Assembly (NCBI GenBank): GCA_922989275.2
Contig: OV277867.1
Location: 5,022,001-5,086,000 of the forward strand
From: Gari tellinella
Lineage: Eukaryota > Mollusca > Bivalvia > Cardiida > Psammobiidae
DNA length: 64,000 nt
Reading direction: 5' to 3'
Part shown: positions 20,358 through 30,486 of the stretch, in pieces
How the letters are laid out: the number at the start of each line of letters is the position of its first letter
Position numbering within the stretch: the first letter of the stretch is position 1
Translations under genes and position numbers: made by a program
The notes under the pieces: generated by a model
Told to the model about the DNA's origin: nothing
Database searches by the model: none
What the model saw: only the letters and a program-made list of their open reading frames with translations

Positions 20358-21250
20358 GGAACTGAATGAATATATTTAGCGCAACAAACATCTCTTGATG
20401 CGAGCTTAAGCTTTACATCGACAGTGTTTGTTGTTGCTGTGTCACTCGGTGTGCACGTTACAAATGGTGGCAGCGGTAGGATTATGACAACTGCCGGACC
20501 GGCGTTGCCTTACCCATGGTTCTCTCATGAGACTTCTCGGAGAAGGAGAGTTATGTACAACGTTCGTGAAAAGTTGGTTTACGCAAATGAGGCGTCCCAA
20601 ATCATTGCATGGTCGGAAATGAATGAATATACATAGCGCAACAAACACCTCTTGGTGTTCGCAAAAGCGTTGCATCGATAGAGATTGTTGTTGCTGGATC
20701 ACTCTGTTTGAACGTTACAAATGGTGGCAGCGGTGGGATACATTTAAATACAACAGCCGGACCGGAATTGCCTCTTCTATGGTTCCCCTAGGTGCAAGTC
20801 TCGGGACGATACATATCGGATGGGAGAGTTATGTAACGTTGGAACGCTGGTATATGCAAATGAGGCTGCTAAAATCATTGTACAGTAGAGAAAACGTTAT
20901 TCTTTCCCAATAAACGCGTTTACGCTAAAACTATTTTTTCCATTGCAAACAGTTTTGAGCCAGATCAGATGCCGGGTAACCCGGCGTCTGATCAGGCTCC
21001 AAACTGTTTGCCACTCAGATCAACATGAATAGTCAAAATTGTCGAAAAGTTGTCCTTTTCTATGTTTTAGTGCAATGCGTTTGCGTACGTTTGCGTTTAA
21101 ACGGGAAAGGATAACAGATTCTCCACTGTATGATCGGAAGTGAATGAATATATGATTATAGTCCAAAAACACCTCTTCGTGTGAGCTTAAGCTTTGCATC
21201 GATAGGATTGTTTGTTGCTTGATCACCATGTTTGCACGTTGCACCTGTTT
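20358..21250. repeat. Tandem repeat of about 260-270 bp, 2.4 units
   Basis: Units start near 20358, 20615 and 21136. Shared blocks: GAATGAATATA, GCGCAACAAACACCTCTTG, GCTTTGCATCGATAG, ACAAATGGTGGCAGCGGT, CAAATGAGGC and AAATCATTG. Unit 2 is interrupted by MITE copy A8. Confidence 0.75.
20881..21130. mobile_element. MITE family A, copy 8, in the tandem repeat
   Basis: Complete element, TACAGTAGAGAAAACGTTAT to AACAGATTCTCCACTGTA. The neighbouring repeat unit supplies the empty site (AAATCATTGCATGGTCGGAA at 20599), showing a TA target duplication. Confidence 0.9.
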
Positions 21251-21385
21251 CCCCCTTATATGTAGTAGGCATTAACAAACAGTATGCATTATCAAACAGT
21301 ATAGACCGTGGTAAGACACCGAAATTAGCGGTGTATTACTGGAGCCCGCATTATTTGTTATTTGATATGAAGTGAGCATCCTCGT

Positions 21386-21637
21386 TTATCCCTTTCCCCC
21401 ATAGAAGCGCCTTTTAGCACATTTAATTTATTCCTCCACTGAAGAAAATAGTTCCAATTTATAAGGGAATGAATATGTATTATCAGCAATATTTTCTATA
21501 TCATTAAAGATGGTAGCTTAAAGCAGGCTGAAAGTAAAGCAGAATGCGCCTTAAGGCGCATTCTGCTTTACTTTCAACCTGCTTTAAGTTGCCACTTGTC
21601 TTCCATACAAGAAACAGATTATCAGGTAAAGGGTTAT
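21386..21637. mobile_element. MITE family D, copy 3 (reverse)
   Basis: TTATCCCTTTCCCCCATAGAA, GCGCCTTTTAGC, type II palindrome with GCAGAATGCGCCTTAAGGCG, and GGTAAAGGGTTAT. Confidence 0.8.
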
Positions 21638-22111
21638 CTATACTGAAATCTTCTAGCAAGCACATATGGAGGTTCCATGACAATGTCCGGGCATAAAAGG
21701 GCTATATGTGTATACCTCAACATACTACAATGGACTATTCATATTTTGTATTTAACTCAATGTTGACTGACCCGGAGTACACTAGCATCTGCAAACAGTT
21801 AGGAGTCGAATCAGACACCAAGCAACTCGGCGTCTGGCCATGCAGGATTCTTGTATTGATATTTCTTCAGTAAAAAAGCTCGGTTCTAGATGACCTTTTG
21901 TGTCGATGGGACGTAGTAAAAAATCATTTAATCTAGATTTTAGAAATAAAATCAGATGACGTGTTTAAGCAGATTGTTGGCTTTTGGCAGTAAAGGGGTT
22001 AACGTGACAATTTGATAGCAAGGATCCAGCTATTTAGTATTTACACAATGACCTTACAATAGATATTGATTTGAAAAACATTATTAACTCTTAAATTTTT
22101 GTCGTCTGCTT
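21638..22111. other. Spacer with a decayed type I core
   Basis: GCAAACAGTTAGGAGTCGAATC with ACTCGGCGTCTGGCCATG at 21791-21845, and family B-like GCAGTAAAGGGGTTAAC near 21990. Confidence 0.4.
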
Positions 22112-22315
22112 TAACACGTTCACCGCCAAAACATCGTCTACCTACTTAACTGTTGTGGGTGGTAGTTTTTAAAATTTGGATTTGCATATACATGTATAGA
22201 TTGACTAAATGAAACAACGATGCGATGGCCAAAGAGTTTCGCTCCTGATCGGACACCGCTTTACGCGTCGTCTGGTCAGAATCCAAACTGCGTGGTGTAA
22301 TGGCGCTGTAAGAGA
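22112..22315. mobile_element. Decayed family B copy
   Basis: TTTAACACGTTCACCGCCAAAA, ACATCGTCTACC, and a worn type I core (GCTCCTGATCGGACACCGC). Confidence 0.5.
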
Positions 22316-22401
22316 TGGGCGTATAAATCGCCGGAGTGCATGAATACAAGGTGTTTATCGGCCCATAGATATCAAAATCCAGAATCAATATGCATGTACA
22401 G

Positions 22402-22645
22402 TAGAGTGGAGAAAATGTTATTCTTTCCCAATAAACGCGTTTACGCTACAAATATTATTTCTATTGCAAACAGTTTGGAGCCAGATCAGACGCCGGATAA
22501 CCCGGCGTCTGATCAGGCGCTCCAAACCGTTTGTCACCAAGATAAACATGAATGGTCCAAAAGCTGTACTTCTCTGCGTTTTAGTGTTTTGCGTTTGCGT
22601 TTCGTTTGCGTTTAAACGGGAAAGAATAACGTATTATCCACTGTA
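22402..22645. mobile_element. MITE family A, copy 9
   Basis: AGAGTGGAGAAAATGTTATTC to ACGTATTATCCACTGTA. The core is GGAGCCAGATCAGACGCCGG with a small insertion in the mirror arm (AGGCGCTCCAAAC). Confidence 0.8.
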
Positions 22646-22804
22646 TAGCTGAATGTATATAACCAGTATCACTTGTACTACTTCACTGCCATGAAGTCGT
22701 CTGCTTTAAATAACCAATCGTCGTCTGTTTTAAATTCTCGTATTTAAACCTCAGGTAGACTCTATTCCGATGGAGTCCTACTAGCTCTATCTGACATTTT
22801 ACAA

Positions 22805-22980
22805 TACAGAACCCAGTGTCTGTATAAAAGACAGGTGACAGCTTAAAGTAATGCGAAAGAGAAACAGAAAGCTCCTGTAGGAGCTTTCTGTTTCCCTTTC
22901 ACATTGCTTTAAGCAGTCACCTGTCTTACACGACTAATATTTGACATATTGTATTGGTTGTAATAGAGAGGTTCTACTGT
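22805..22980. mobile_element. MITE family O, copy 4 (left end worn)
   Basis: Type II core: AGCTTAAAGTAATGCGAAAG, AACAGAAAGCTCCTGTAGGAG and mirror. Right end GGTTGTAATAGAGAGGTTC. Confidence 0.7.
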
Positions 22981-23005
22981 GTATATTTTAAAAGCCAATC
23001 GTAAA

Positions 23006-23356
23006 TACAGCGCTCCCTCTCTACAACGACATCCAATGGGAGACAACAAATATGTGCGTTGTTCGGAGGGAGTCGTTATAGGGAGGGAACTTGGTTAACA
23101 GTTGCAAACAGCTGGAATCCAGATCAGACGCCGCGTTACGCGGCGTCTCATCTGGATGCAAGCTGTTTTTCATTTGTCATTATGTTTTTTCTCTCAAAAT
23201 GTCTTTTATGTAAGAAAAAACAGCAGACAACAATTTTAGGTAGATGATGATGCATCAGTGCAAGCATAAAACATAATTTTCGTGGGAACAGCGGTGAATG
23301 TTGTTGTAAGGAGGGAGTCGTTGTTGGGAGGGCCGTTGTAGAGAGGGAACGCTGTA
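23006..23356. mobile_element. MITE family C, copy 2
   Basis: TACAGCGCTCCCTCTCTACA to GAGAGGGAACGCTGTA, reverse relative to copy 1. Core AAACAGCTGGAATCC, AGATCAGACGCCGCG and mirror. Confidence 0.8.
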
Positions 23357-23724
23357 CTTAAAAAATGGAATAGACTGAATTAGAAACAGGAAGTGTCTAT
23401 TTGAAGCCTCAGGTGCCTGAATGTGTTCACTAATTTGACCTTCGCTGTTTCTTGTAACATAATACGATGGATTGTATTTATTATATTTTACCAACAAGGC
23501 AATCAAACTATTTACACAATTATCCCTGAATATTAGAAATTGATTCATAGTTTTTACAAATGAAAAAAAAAACCGCTGTAATTAATTAATGGATATATGG
23601 TGTTTAGCGGTCCATGGACATCAAAAGCCAAAATCAATATAGTTGAATGTACCGTATATAGTTAATGTAGCAATTAACACAAATGATTTACGCGACACTG
23701 TTATTTTCAAAAACCTTTACGTTG

Positions 23725-23959
23725 TACAGTGGAGAATCTGTTATTATTTCCCAATAAACGCGTTTACGCTAAAACTATTATTTGCAGTGCAAACAGTTTG
23801 GAGCCAGATCAGACGTCTGATCAGGCTCCAAACTGTTTGCCACCAAGATAAACATGAATTATCAGAATTGTCCAAAAGTTGTTCTTTTCTACGTTTTAGC
23901 GCTTTGCGTTTGCGTACGTTTGCGTTTAAACGGGAAAGAATAACAGATTCTCCACTGTA
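23725..23959. mobile_element. MITE family A, copy 10, with shortened core tip
   Basis: TACAGTGGAGAATCTGTTAT to CAGATTCTCCACTGTA. The core tip is deleted: GGAGCCAGATCAGACGTCTG joins directly to ATCAGGCTCC. Confidence 0.85.
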
Positions 23960-23962
23960 ACA

Positions 23963-24120
23963 CTTTCACTGCTATGACGTCATCTGCTCAAAACAAGTGT
24001 CGTCTGCTTTAATTTTTGTTTTTAAATTTAGGTAAATTGACCAAAGTACTATTGTTATGAGTGTCAATCAGTATGGATCTTGATCAGACGCTGCGTTACA
24101 TGTCTTTTCAAGATCCAAAC
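23963..24120. mobile_element. Family B-like fragment cut by family C
   Basis: CACTTTCACTGCTATGACGTC, GTGTCGTCTGCTTTAA and a worn core ending GATCCAAAC, followed directly by the TACAG end of the next element. Confidence 0.55.
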
Positions 24121-24490
24121 TACAGTGTTCCCTCCCTACAATGGCCCTCTCAACAACGACTCCCTCCTTACAACGACCATTACCGCAGTTCCCTAAACAT
24201 GACAGTTATGTCTAACGCTTTTACTGCTGTAATATCGTCTGCTTAAAGTTGTCGTCTGCTGTTTTCTTTTTTTCAAAGTTACGTATTGGACATTTTGGCA
24301 CAAAAAAAAACTTTATAGACGAGTGACAAACAGCTTGAATCCAGATCAGACGCCGCGTTACGCGGCGTCTGATCTGGATTCAAGCTGTTTGCAAATGTAA
24401 ACCAAATTCCCTCCCTATAACGACTCCCTCCGAACAAGGCACACAAGTGTTGTCTGCCATCGGGTGTCGTTGTAGAGAGGGAGCGCTGTA
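24121..24490. mobile_element. MITE family C, copy 3
   Basis: TACAGTGTTCCCTCCCTACA to GAGAGGGAGCGCTGTA. Perfect core: AAACAGCTTGAATCC, AGATCAGACGCCGCGTTACG and mirror. Confidence 0.85.
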
Positions 24491-25312
24491 TTTACAAAGT
24501 CGACGTTTCCATGTCCGGTATTATGCTCTGTTGTGCGTTTCTTATTATTATTAAGTCGAAAATGAATGTTCTACGTTTATGCATTTTACCGCAAACGAAT
24601 CTATAGACTTTTATATGTTTTTTCTTTCAATGTATAAATCAGAAGATTCAAAGTTTATAGAAAGGTTTAATCTACACACTGACTAGTCCTTACAGCACTT
24701 AACCACCCTTTTCTCTCTCAATGACGTCATAACGCGCATTTTAGACAGCTTTGATTCTGAGCAGACGCCGCGTAACGCGGCGTCTGATCAGGTTCAAAAT
24801 TGTTCGCCACTTGTTTTGAAAATAAGGTCAGTTATACTGCCTAAAAACTAACCTTGAAACGATGTGGCAGACAATAATATTGAAGCAGACGACAATAAAG
24901 CGAACATTTTGATCATGAAAGGATTAAGCCTGATTTGCAAACAATTTGGATTCTGACTAAACGTCAAGTAACTTGACGTCTGATCAAGATCCTGGCTATT
25001 TCAGACTCATGTCGACATTTCCATAGTCAAAATCGCTGAGATGTAAGTGTATTGTATATAAGATTATACAATATTGCTGGAAGTGACCAGACTAAAGTAG
25101 TAGATCAACGCCCCCTTATGTAATTGGGCCAGTGAGGGTCAACAATGGTACTCTACGTAGAAAGATCGGACATTCTCGTCAACTGCTCGGACATAAATCG
25201 GGACGGCTATTCAGTTGACGATAATGACCGATTTACCTAATGTAGAGTATCAATACAGACCGAAATTGGCCCGATCTCGTTACGGTTGTTCTATCTTAAT
25301 TACGTTTGAATT
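24491..25312. other. Spacer with family B variant and a loose core
   Basis: 24699-24928 is a family B variant (ACCACCCTTTTCTCTCTCAATG, ATTCTGAGCAGACGCCGCG core, TTTGATCATGAAAGG). 24940-25005 is another type I core with tip ACGTCAAGTAACTTGACGT. Elsewhere nothing recognised. Confidence 0.5.
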
Positions 25313-25512
25313 AACCCCCAACTGCCCTGACGTCATCAATGTTAAACAATTGTCGTATGCTTTTATTTTTCAATTTTTTTTTTAGGTATTTTGACTTAAG
25401 AAATATTGAAATAAGTGTCAAATAGTTTGGATCCTGATCAGACGCCGCGTTACGCGGCGTCTGATCAGGATCCAAAATATTTACAAATAACTATTGTTCT
25501 CGGGATAAGGGT
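25313..25512. mobile_element. Family B-like MITE
   Basis: TTAACCCCCAACTGCCCTGACG, AATTGTCGTATGCTTTTA, ATTTTGACTTAAGAAATATTG, then a perfect core GTTTGGATCC, TGATCAGACGCCGCGTTACG and mirror. Confidence 0.65.
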
Positions 25513-25954
25513 GTTGATTTCTACTTACCTGAACGCTAGCTTTTGTACCCATAGCGTGTTTACATATACTCTCGTCAACATAATCCTAGAAAACCAATGT
25601 ATTATATCCTCTTACAGCAAATGGCGCCTCAAATGCATTTGCAAATAGTTTGGATCCATATCACACGTCGGGTAACTCCAATAGTTTCCTACTTCAGGCA
25701 ATGTATCTTTGGCCTCAAATATGTGAACAAAAATCTTACTTTGAACATAAGAAAAAAGCACCTGCAGCCGATAGTTGTTAAGTAGATGACAAAAGAACAA
25801 ACAGAATTGACACTGTACACCTATAATTCTTCATCACTTGATATAGAAGTGACATATTTTGCAAATTATGCAAATACTTTTATTAATCGTTAAAGATTGT
25901 AAATAACTCCGGTGTGCTTTACCAGTGTTAAGTATCGATCGAGCCGTGTGTTAT
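25513..25954. other. Spacer with a core remnant
   Basis: GCAAATAGTTTGGATCCATATC at 25640 is one arm of a type I core. The remainder is AT-rich. Confidence 0.4.
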
Positions 25955-26178
25955 TTAACCTTTTCAGTACCCTTAGCCCGGGCCTGCTTGCATTGCAAAC
26001 AGTTTTGGTCCTAGTCAGACGCCGAGTTATTCGGCGTCTGGTCATGATCAAAGCTGTTTGACACTATTATCGTGTTTTCATCAAGTCAAAATGACTAAAT
26101 TCTCATTTTTGCAAAAGGAAAACAACAGACAGTAACGTTTACATGTAAGCATACGATACCCTTCAAAGACGGGATTAA
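25955..26178. mobile_element. Family B-like MITE sharing a TTAA with its neighbour
   Basis: TTAACCTTTTCAGTACCC, type I core (TTTTGGTCCTAGTCAGACGCC, tip GAGTTATTCGGC), then GACGGGATTAA. Its right TTAA (26175-26178) is the left TTAA of the next element. Confidence 0.65.
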
Positions 26179-26421
26179 CCCTTTCACAAATAATTTTAAC
26201 CGTCTGTTTTACACCGTACCGTAGACCAAATATCTTCTGCTGAAATGTGTCGTCTGCAATTTGTAAGCAAAACTTAAAATTTATCAGTTTTTATTTAATG
26301 AATATTGATACGGGTGACAAACAATTTGGATCCTGAACAGACGCCGCGCTACGCGGCGTCTGTTCCGGATCCAAACTGTTTGCATAGTCGATGGTATTTG
26401 CTAGCCCGATGAAAGGTTTAA
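26175..26421. mobile_element. MITE family B copy
   Basis: TTAACCCTTTCACAAATAATT, GTGTCGTCTGCAATTTG, perfect core with GGATCCTGAACAGACGCCGCG and mirror, then GATGAAAGGTTTAA. Confidence 0.7.
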
Positions 26422-26937
26422 CTTTACGAGAGCATAGGACCGCTTCATTGGATTTAAATGCGTCTATGAATATACATTTGCTCAATGTTGAATGGCGGTC
26501 ATACAGAACAAATCTACTGCATAGAACCAAGTTTGATATTGGGCCAACATCAGGTCAGGTTTAATCTGTGAGCAAGGGACCAGCCGATCTTGTAAGATCT
26601 TGTAAGACTAATTATTAATTAGTGTCCAATTAGAGTTTAAACAATTGCCCGGGGCACATGTGTATTTAGTATCTTGTCGGGTCTTTATAATAGATCTAAA
26701 TTTATTTGTAAATGTATTTAAATTAGAAAATGTTCAAGGTAAGCTTCAAAGCAGCGTAGAAAAACAAAAGAAATAAACGTAATAAAGGTATTGTTTTTTT
26801 TCACAAAAGGTTTCCCAAATATAGGGTACAGATATATTTAGAATTTCGATATATCTGTAAGATAGAGAACTCAAGGGCAGATCTATTCTTAAAGAGACCG
26901 GAGTAAACGCAGTCACCTCGTGCGCATCATTGCAATC
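26422..26937. other. Spacer, no feature recognised
   Basis: AT-rich, with a short duplication (CTTGTAAGAT twice at 26590). Nothing else seen. Confidence 0.4.
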
Positions 26938-27189
26938 TTAACCCTTTACCCAATAGAAGCGCCTTTTAGCGGATATGATTTATTCATCCGCTTAAGAAAA
27001 TAGTTCCAATTTAATCAGTAATGAATATGTATTATATGGAATATTTTCTATATTATAGCACATGATAGCTTAAAGCAGGCTGAAAGTAAAGCAGAATGCG
27101 CCCTAAGGCGCATTCTGCTTTACTTTCAACCTGCTTTAAGTAGTCACCTATCTTAAGTACTAGAAATAGGCTATCAGGTAAAGGGTTAA
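26938..27189. mobile_element. MITE family D, copy 4 (reverse)
   Basis: TTAACCCTTTACCCAATAGAA at the left and GGTAAAGGGTTAA at the right; type II palindrome with AATGCGCCCTAAGGCGCATT tip. One of the best preserved copies. Confidence 0.85.
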
Positions 27190-27354
27190 ACAACTATATT
27201 TTACTTTTAACACCTTGAACACTAACGAAGAGTATATATATCACCCTTTGCCAACAATTTACAATATCAGAGATGTCTTATTAAGGTGTGGGTCTAAACT
27301 GCTGCAATGTCAGAGAGCTGCGATTTATCCTTTAAGACAAAACGGGCCCCAATA

Positions 27355-27604
27355 TACAGTGGAGAATCTGTTATTCTTTCCCGTTTAAACGCAAACGTAC
27401 GCAAACGCAACGCACTTAAACGTAGAAAAGAACAACTTTTGGACAATTCTGATATTTCATGTTTATCTTGGTGGCAAACAGTTTGGAGCCTGATCAGACG
27501 CCGGGTTACCCGGCGTCTGATCTGGCTCCAAACTGTTTGTATTGGAAATAATAGTTTTAGCGTAAACGCGTTTATTGGGAAAGAATAACAGATTCTCCAC
27601 TGTA
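27355..27604. mobile_element. MITE family A, copy 11
   Basis: Complete: TACAGTGGAGAATCTGTTAT to AACAGATTCTCCACTGTA with perfect core. Long open frames crossing it on both strands reflect its palindromic structure and are not genes. Confidence 0.9.
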
Positions 27605-27910
27605 GTTCCTGTGTTGCGCCCAGAGTGTAACCCACCCTTTGCTGAAATGCTAGGTCCGCGTCTGAACACAATTTGGTCAGACTTACCTAGAGCGTATAAA
27701 GTTAGATCTAGTACTACCCAACCCACAACCATACTGCAGTACCAAGCTTAATGAAACTATGCCAAATCTCAATATTAGATCAAATGTAGTTAATAGATGT
27801 CCCATTTAACTCTTTCGTGAGATTGTTACCCCTTCACCGTTACATTGTCATCTGCTTCACTTTTGTTGTTCGCAAGATCGTTTCAATGTAATATTCAATG
27901 TATTATGACT

Positions 27911-28454
27911 TTAAAGGGACTCGCAACCGGGTGGTGTACTTGTCAAAATAAAATAAAATACTCAAATAAAAGCAAATGTGTGGCATTATTGGGCTTCTGG
28001 CATTAAAAAAATATGATCAGTCCAAAAAAAGTATCAAGAACCGTCATCGAATCTTAGGTTTTTAGATATTTTCCATCGTTTTTCTATAGCGCCAGTCGAC
28101 GGTATTGTTGTTGTTGTTGCTTCTCTATAGAAATTGAACACGGGCTCAGACAGAAACCCGAGCCGAATAATCTACTATCCATCGCTACAAACTGAAGAAC
28201 GTTAATTCGATACCATAGAAATAAAGAGCCCGTAGTCGAGTGGGCTAAGGGGTTTCCTTAATTTTCGTGTTTGTCTCCATGCATGGAGGGTCACGGGTTC
28301 GAATCCCGCCAGAGCTTTTTTTTCTTTTTTTTTTGAAATGCATTTTTCAACAGAATTTCTTATCCTTAACTAAATCTTACCCATTTATATAAGCATTTGA
28401 CATATATTTACAAATTACTATTTTAATGCTTATTCCGGTTGCAAGCCTCTTTAA
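27911..28454. mobile_element. TTAA-flanked element R carrying a tRNA-like sequence
   Basis: Ends TTAAAGGGACTCGCAACCGG and CCGGTTGCAAGCCTCTTTAA form imperfect inverted repeats with a TTAA target duplication. Inside are a tRNA-like sequence followed by a T run (28224-28327) and a (TTG)n tract at 28106. Confidence 0.65.
28224..28317 (+). tRNA. tRNA-like sequence (pseudogene or SINE head)
   Basis: CGTAGTCGAGTGGGCTAAGG resembles an A box with D arm, and GGGTTCGAATCCC is a perfect B box with T stem. A long variable arm would fit a Ser/Leu-type tRNA. The acceptor ends do not pair well. A long T run follows, as a Pol III terminator would. It is probably not a working tRNA. Confidence 0.45.
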
Positions 28455-28607
28455 AACATATCGATACGAGTGTCAAACAGTCTGATCAGGAACCAAATTG
28501 TTTGCAAAGTCGCCCTTTTGGCATCCTTTGCAGTGAAATAGTTAAACCTTTCAACCACTAATGACGCATGTACGAGTCATTTAGAAACCCTGCATTTGTG
28601 AACAGCG

Positions 28608-28857
28608 TACAGTGGAGCATTTGTTATTCTTTCCCGTTTAAACGCAAACGTACGCAAACGCATTGCACTAAAACATAGAAAATGACAACTTTTCGACAAT
28701 TTAGACTATTCATGTTGATCTGAGTGGCAAACAGTTTGGAGCCAGATCAGACGCCGGGTTAACCGGCGTCTGATCTGGCTCCAAACTGTTTGCACTGCAA
28801 ATAATAGTTTTAGTGTAAACGCGTTTATTGGGAAAGAATAACGTTTTCTCCACTGTA
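28608..28857. mobile_element. MITE family A, copy 12
   Basis: TACAGTGGAGCATTTGTTATTC to ACGTTTTCTCCACTGTA; the core is nearly perfect apart from its GGGTTAACC tip. Confidence 0.85.
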
Positions 28858-29778
28858 ATATGTCTTATGCAAATAGTGTATACACAAATCAGAGGACTCA
28901 TAAAGGAGTCATCTGATCAGGGTTTGCATTGTTTGTAATTTTGCAATATTCATGTATTCTAAAAAACAACGCTAAATAGAAATAATTTTATTTTATCGTG
29001 TTTTTTTTGTTTTCTTAATAATGTCAATTCGTCGTTTTGTCATTTTGAGACGGAACAGCATCGTGTGATCATTTTTTTAAAAATCACAATGAAAGTAAAT
29101 TATATTAAAGCCAAAGGAAGTTTATCTTAACCTATGGAACATCACTGGGTTACACTTACATGTATTTTGAATTTTAAATCGCAAATTCATACTACGTTTA
29201 AACTAATTGTCTGATTTCTGTGTTGAAAGTAAATTTCATGTGATAATGAAATGTGATTCTTATAATGATACAATGTATAAGAAATTATATTTTACCAAGC
29301 TTCTGAAGTTGACACCCTTTTTTTCGCGACTCTATTGCAAAATCCCGACATCTTATTTTAAACAGACGCAGATGTCTACTATATAACGCTACATGCAAAC
29401 TGTGATATATGATTTTAGTGCAATTTGTATTTAACAATGCGGACCATGTCCGTGTTTTTTAGATTAAATAATGTTGTTATTCTTTTAAATACCTAGCCTG
29501 TGTTCATTTTGATAACACGATGATAGTCTCTTATAATTCACAATTGAATGACATGGGTCATTGACATGTATAGAAATAGTTATTAAGTAATTGTATGTAT
29601 GCTGTATTCATGACTTAAATTAAGATATATATATATATCCATGTGCCCTTCATACTGGATGATAGATATAGTAGAGCTCTACCATGTTACATTTACATAC
29701 CAATCCCCACAATATGGTGCATGGTAACATGACTGACTAGAGCGTACGTTGGTCCTTCTTATAAACAACAACAACTGG
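28858..29778. other. AT-rich spacer with a family F core remnant
   Basis: 28880-28940 carries an imperfect type I core (CAGAGGACTCATAAAGGAGTC, TGATCAGGGTTTGC). From 28950 on the sequence is very AT-rich with no open frame, palindrome or recognised repeat. Confidence 0.45.
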
Positions 29779-30027
29779 TACAGTGGAGAAAACGTTATTC
29801 TTTCCCAATAAACACGTTTACGCTAAAACTATTTTTCCATTGCAAACAGTTTGGAGCCAGATCAGACGCCGGGTAACCCGGCGTCTGATCAGGCTCCAAA
29901 CTGTTTGCCACTCAGATCAACATGAATAGTCAAAATTGTCGAAAGGTTGTCTTTTTCTATGTTTTAGTGCAATGCGTTTGCGTACGTTTGCGTTTAAACG
30001 GGAAAGATTAACGTTTTATCCACTGTA
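29779..30027. mobile_element. MITE family A, copy 13
   Basis: TACAGTGGAGAAAACGTTAT to ACGTTTTATCCACTGTA, perfect core with GGGTAACCC tip. Confidence 0.85.
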
Positions 30028-30048
30028 TGTACTTTATTTACCTGCACA

Positions 30049-30290
30049 CTTTGACGCCTTCACTGCCTTACCACGAATACAGTGATTATTTGCAAACAGT
30101 TTGAATCCTGACCAGATGCCACCGCGTGTTCAGGATCCAAGCTGTTTGACACTCATTTCAATATACATGTATGTATTTCTTAAGTCAAAATATCTAAGTT
30201 AAGTCTTTATTTAAGTTGAGTTGAGAAATAAAAGCAGACTATAAGTGTTTACAAATGATGACGCAATGGCAGTGAATGAGGTTACATGTA
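30049..30290. mobile_element. Family B-like MITE (reverse)
   Basis: GACGCCTTCACTGCC, a core with shortened tip (GACCAGATGCCACCGCGTG), ATTTCTTAAGTCAAAATATC, AAAGCAGACTATAAGTG, GCAATGGCAGTGAATG. Confidence 0.55.
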
Positions 30291-30486
30291 AGAGGGGTTG
30301 CACACAAGACAAATTTGATAAAATACTCAGTCGTACATAACATTTGCCCGGTTTTATCGATATGTTGAGCATCGTGGTTTTGTAAATTTGTTTTGCCTTC
30401 TTCGCATGAGTTCGAATCCTAAATGTATAAATAGGCGCCTGGCATACATTTGCATAAAGTAATACTAATAAATATACTCATGCAGT

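Larger units (their letters stand above)
27806..28545. mobile_element. MITE family B variant interrupted by element R
   Basis: Left part 27806-27914 (TTAACTCTTTCGTGAGATTG, TACCCCTTCACCG, ATTATGACTTTAA) and right part 28451-28545 (ACATATCGATACGAGTGTC, damaged core, GCAGTGAAATAGTTAA). The two rejoin at one TTAA when element R is removed. Another family B start shares the right TTAA and is cut by MITE A12. Confidence 0.75.

Noticed and set aside
27294..27732. Long open frames on both strands across 27.3-27.7 kb
   Set aside because: They traverse MITE A11; the same peptide reappears at every family A copy (for example 22464, 23643, 18103), so it is palindromic transposon sequence, not a gene.
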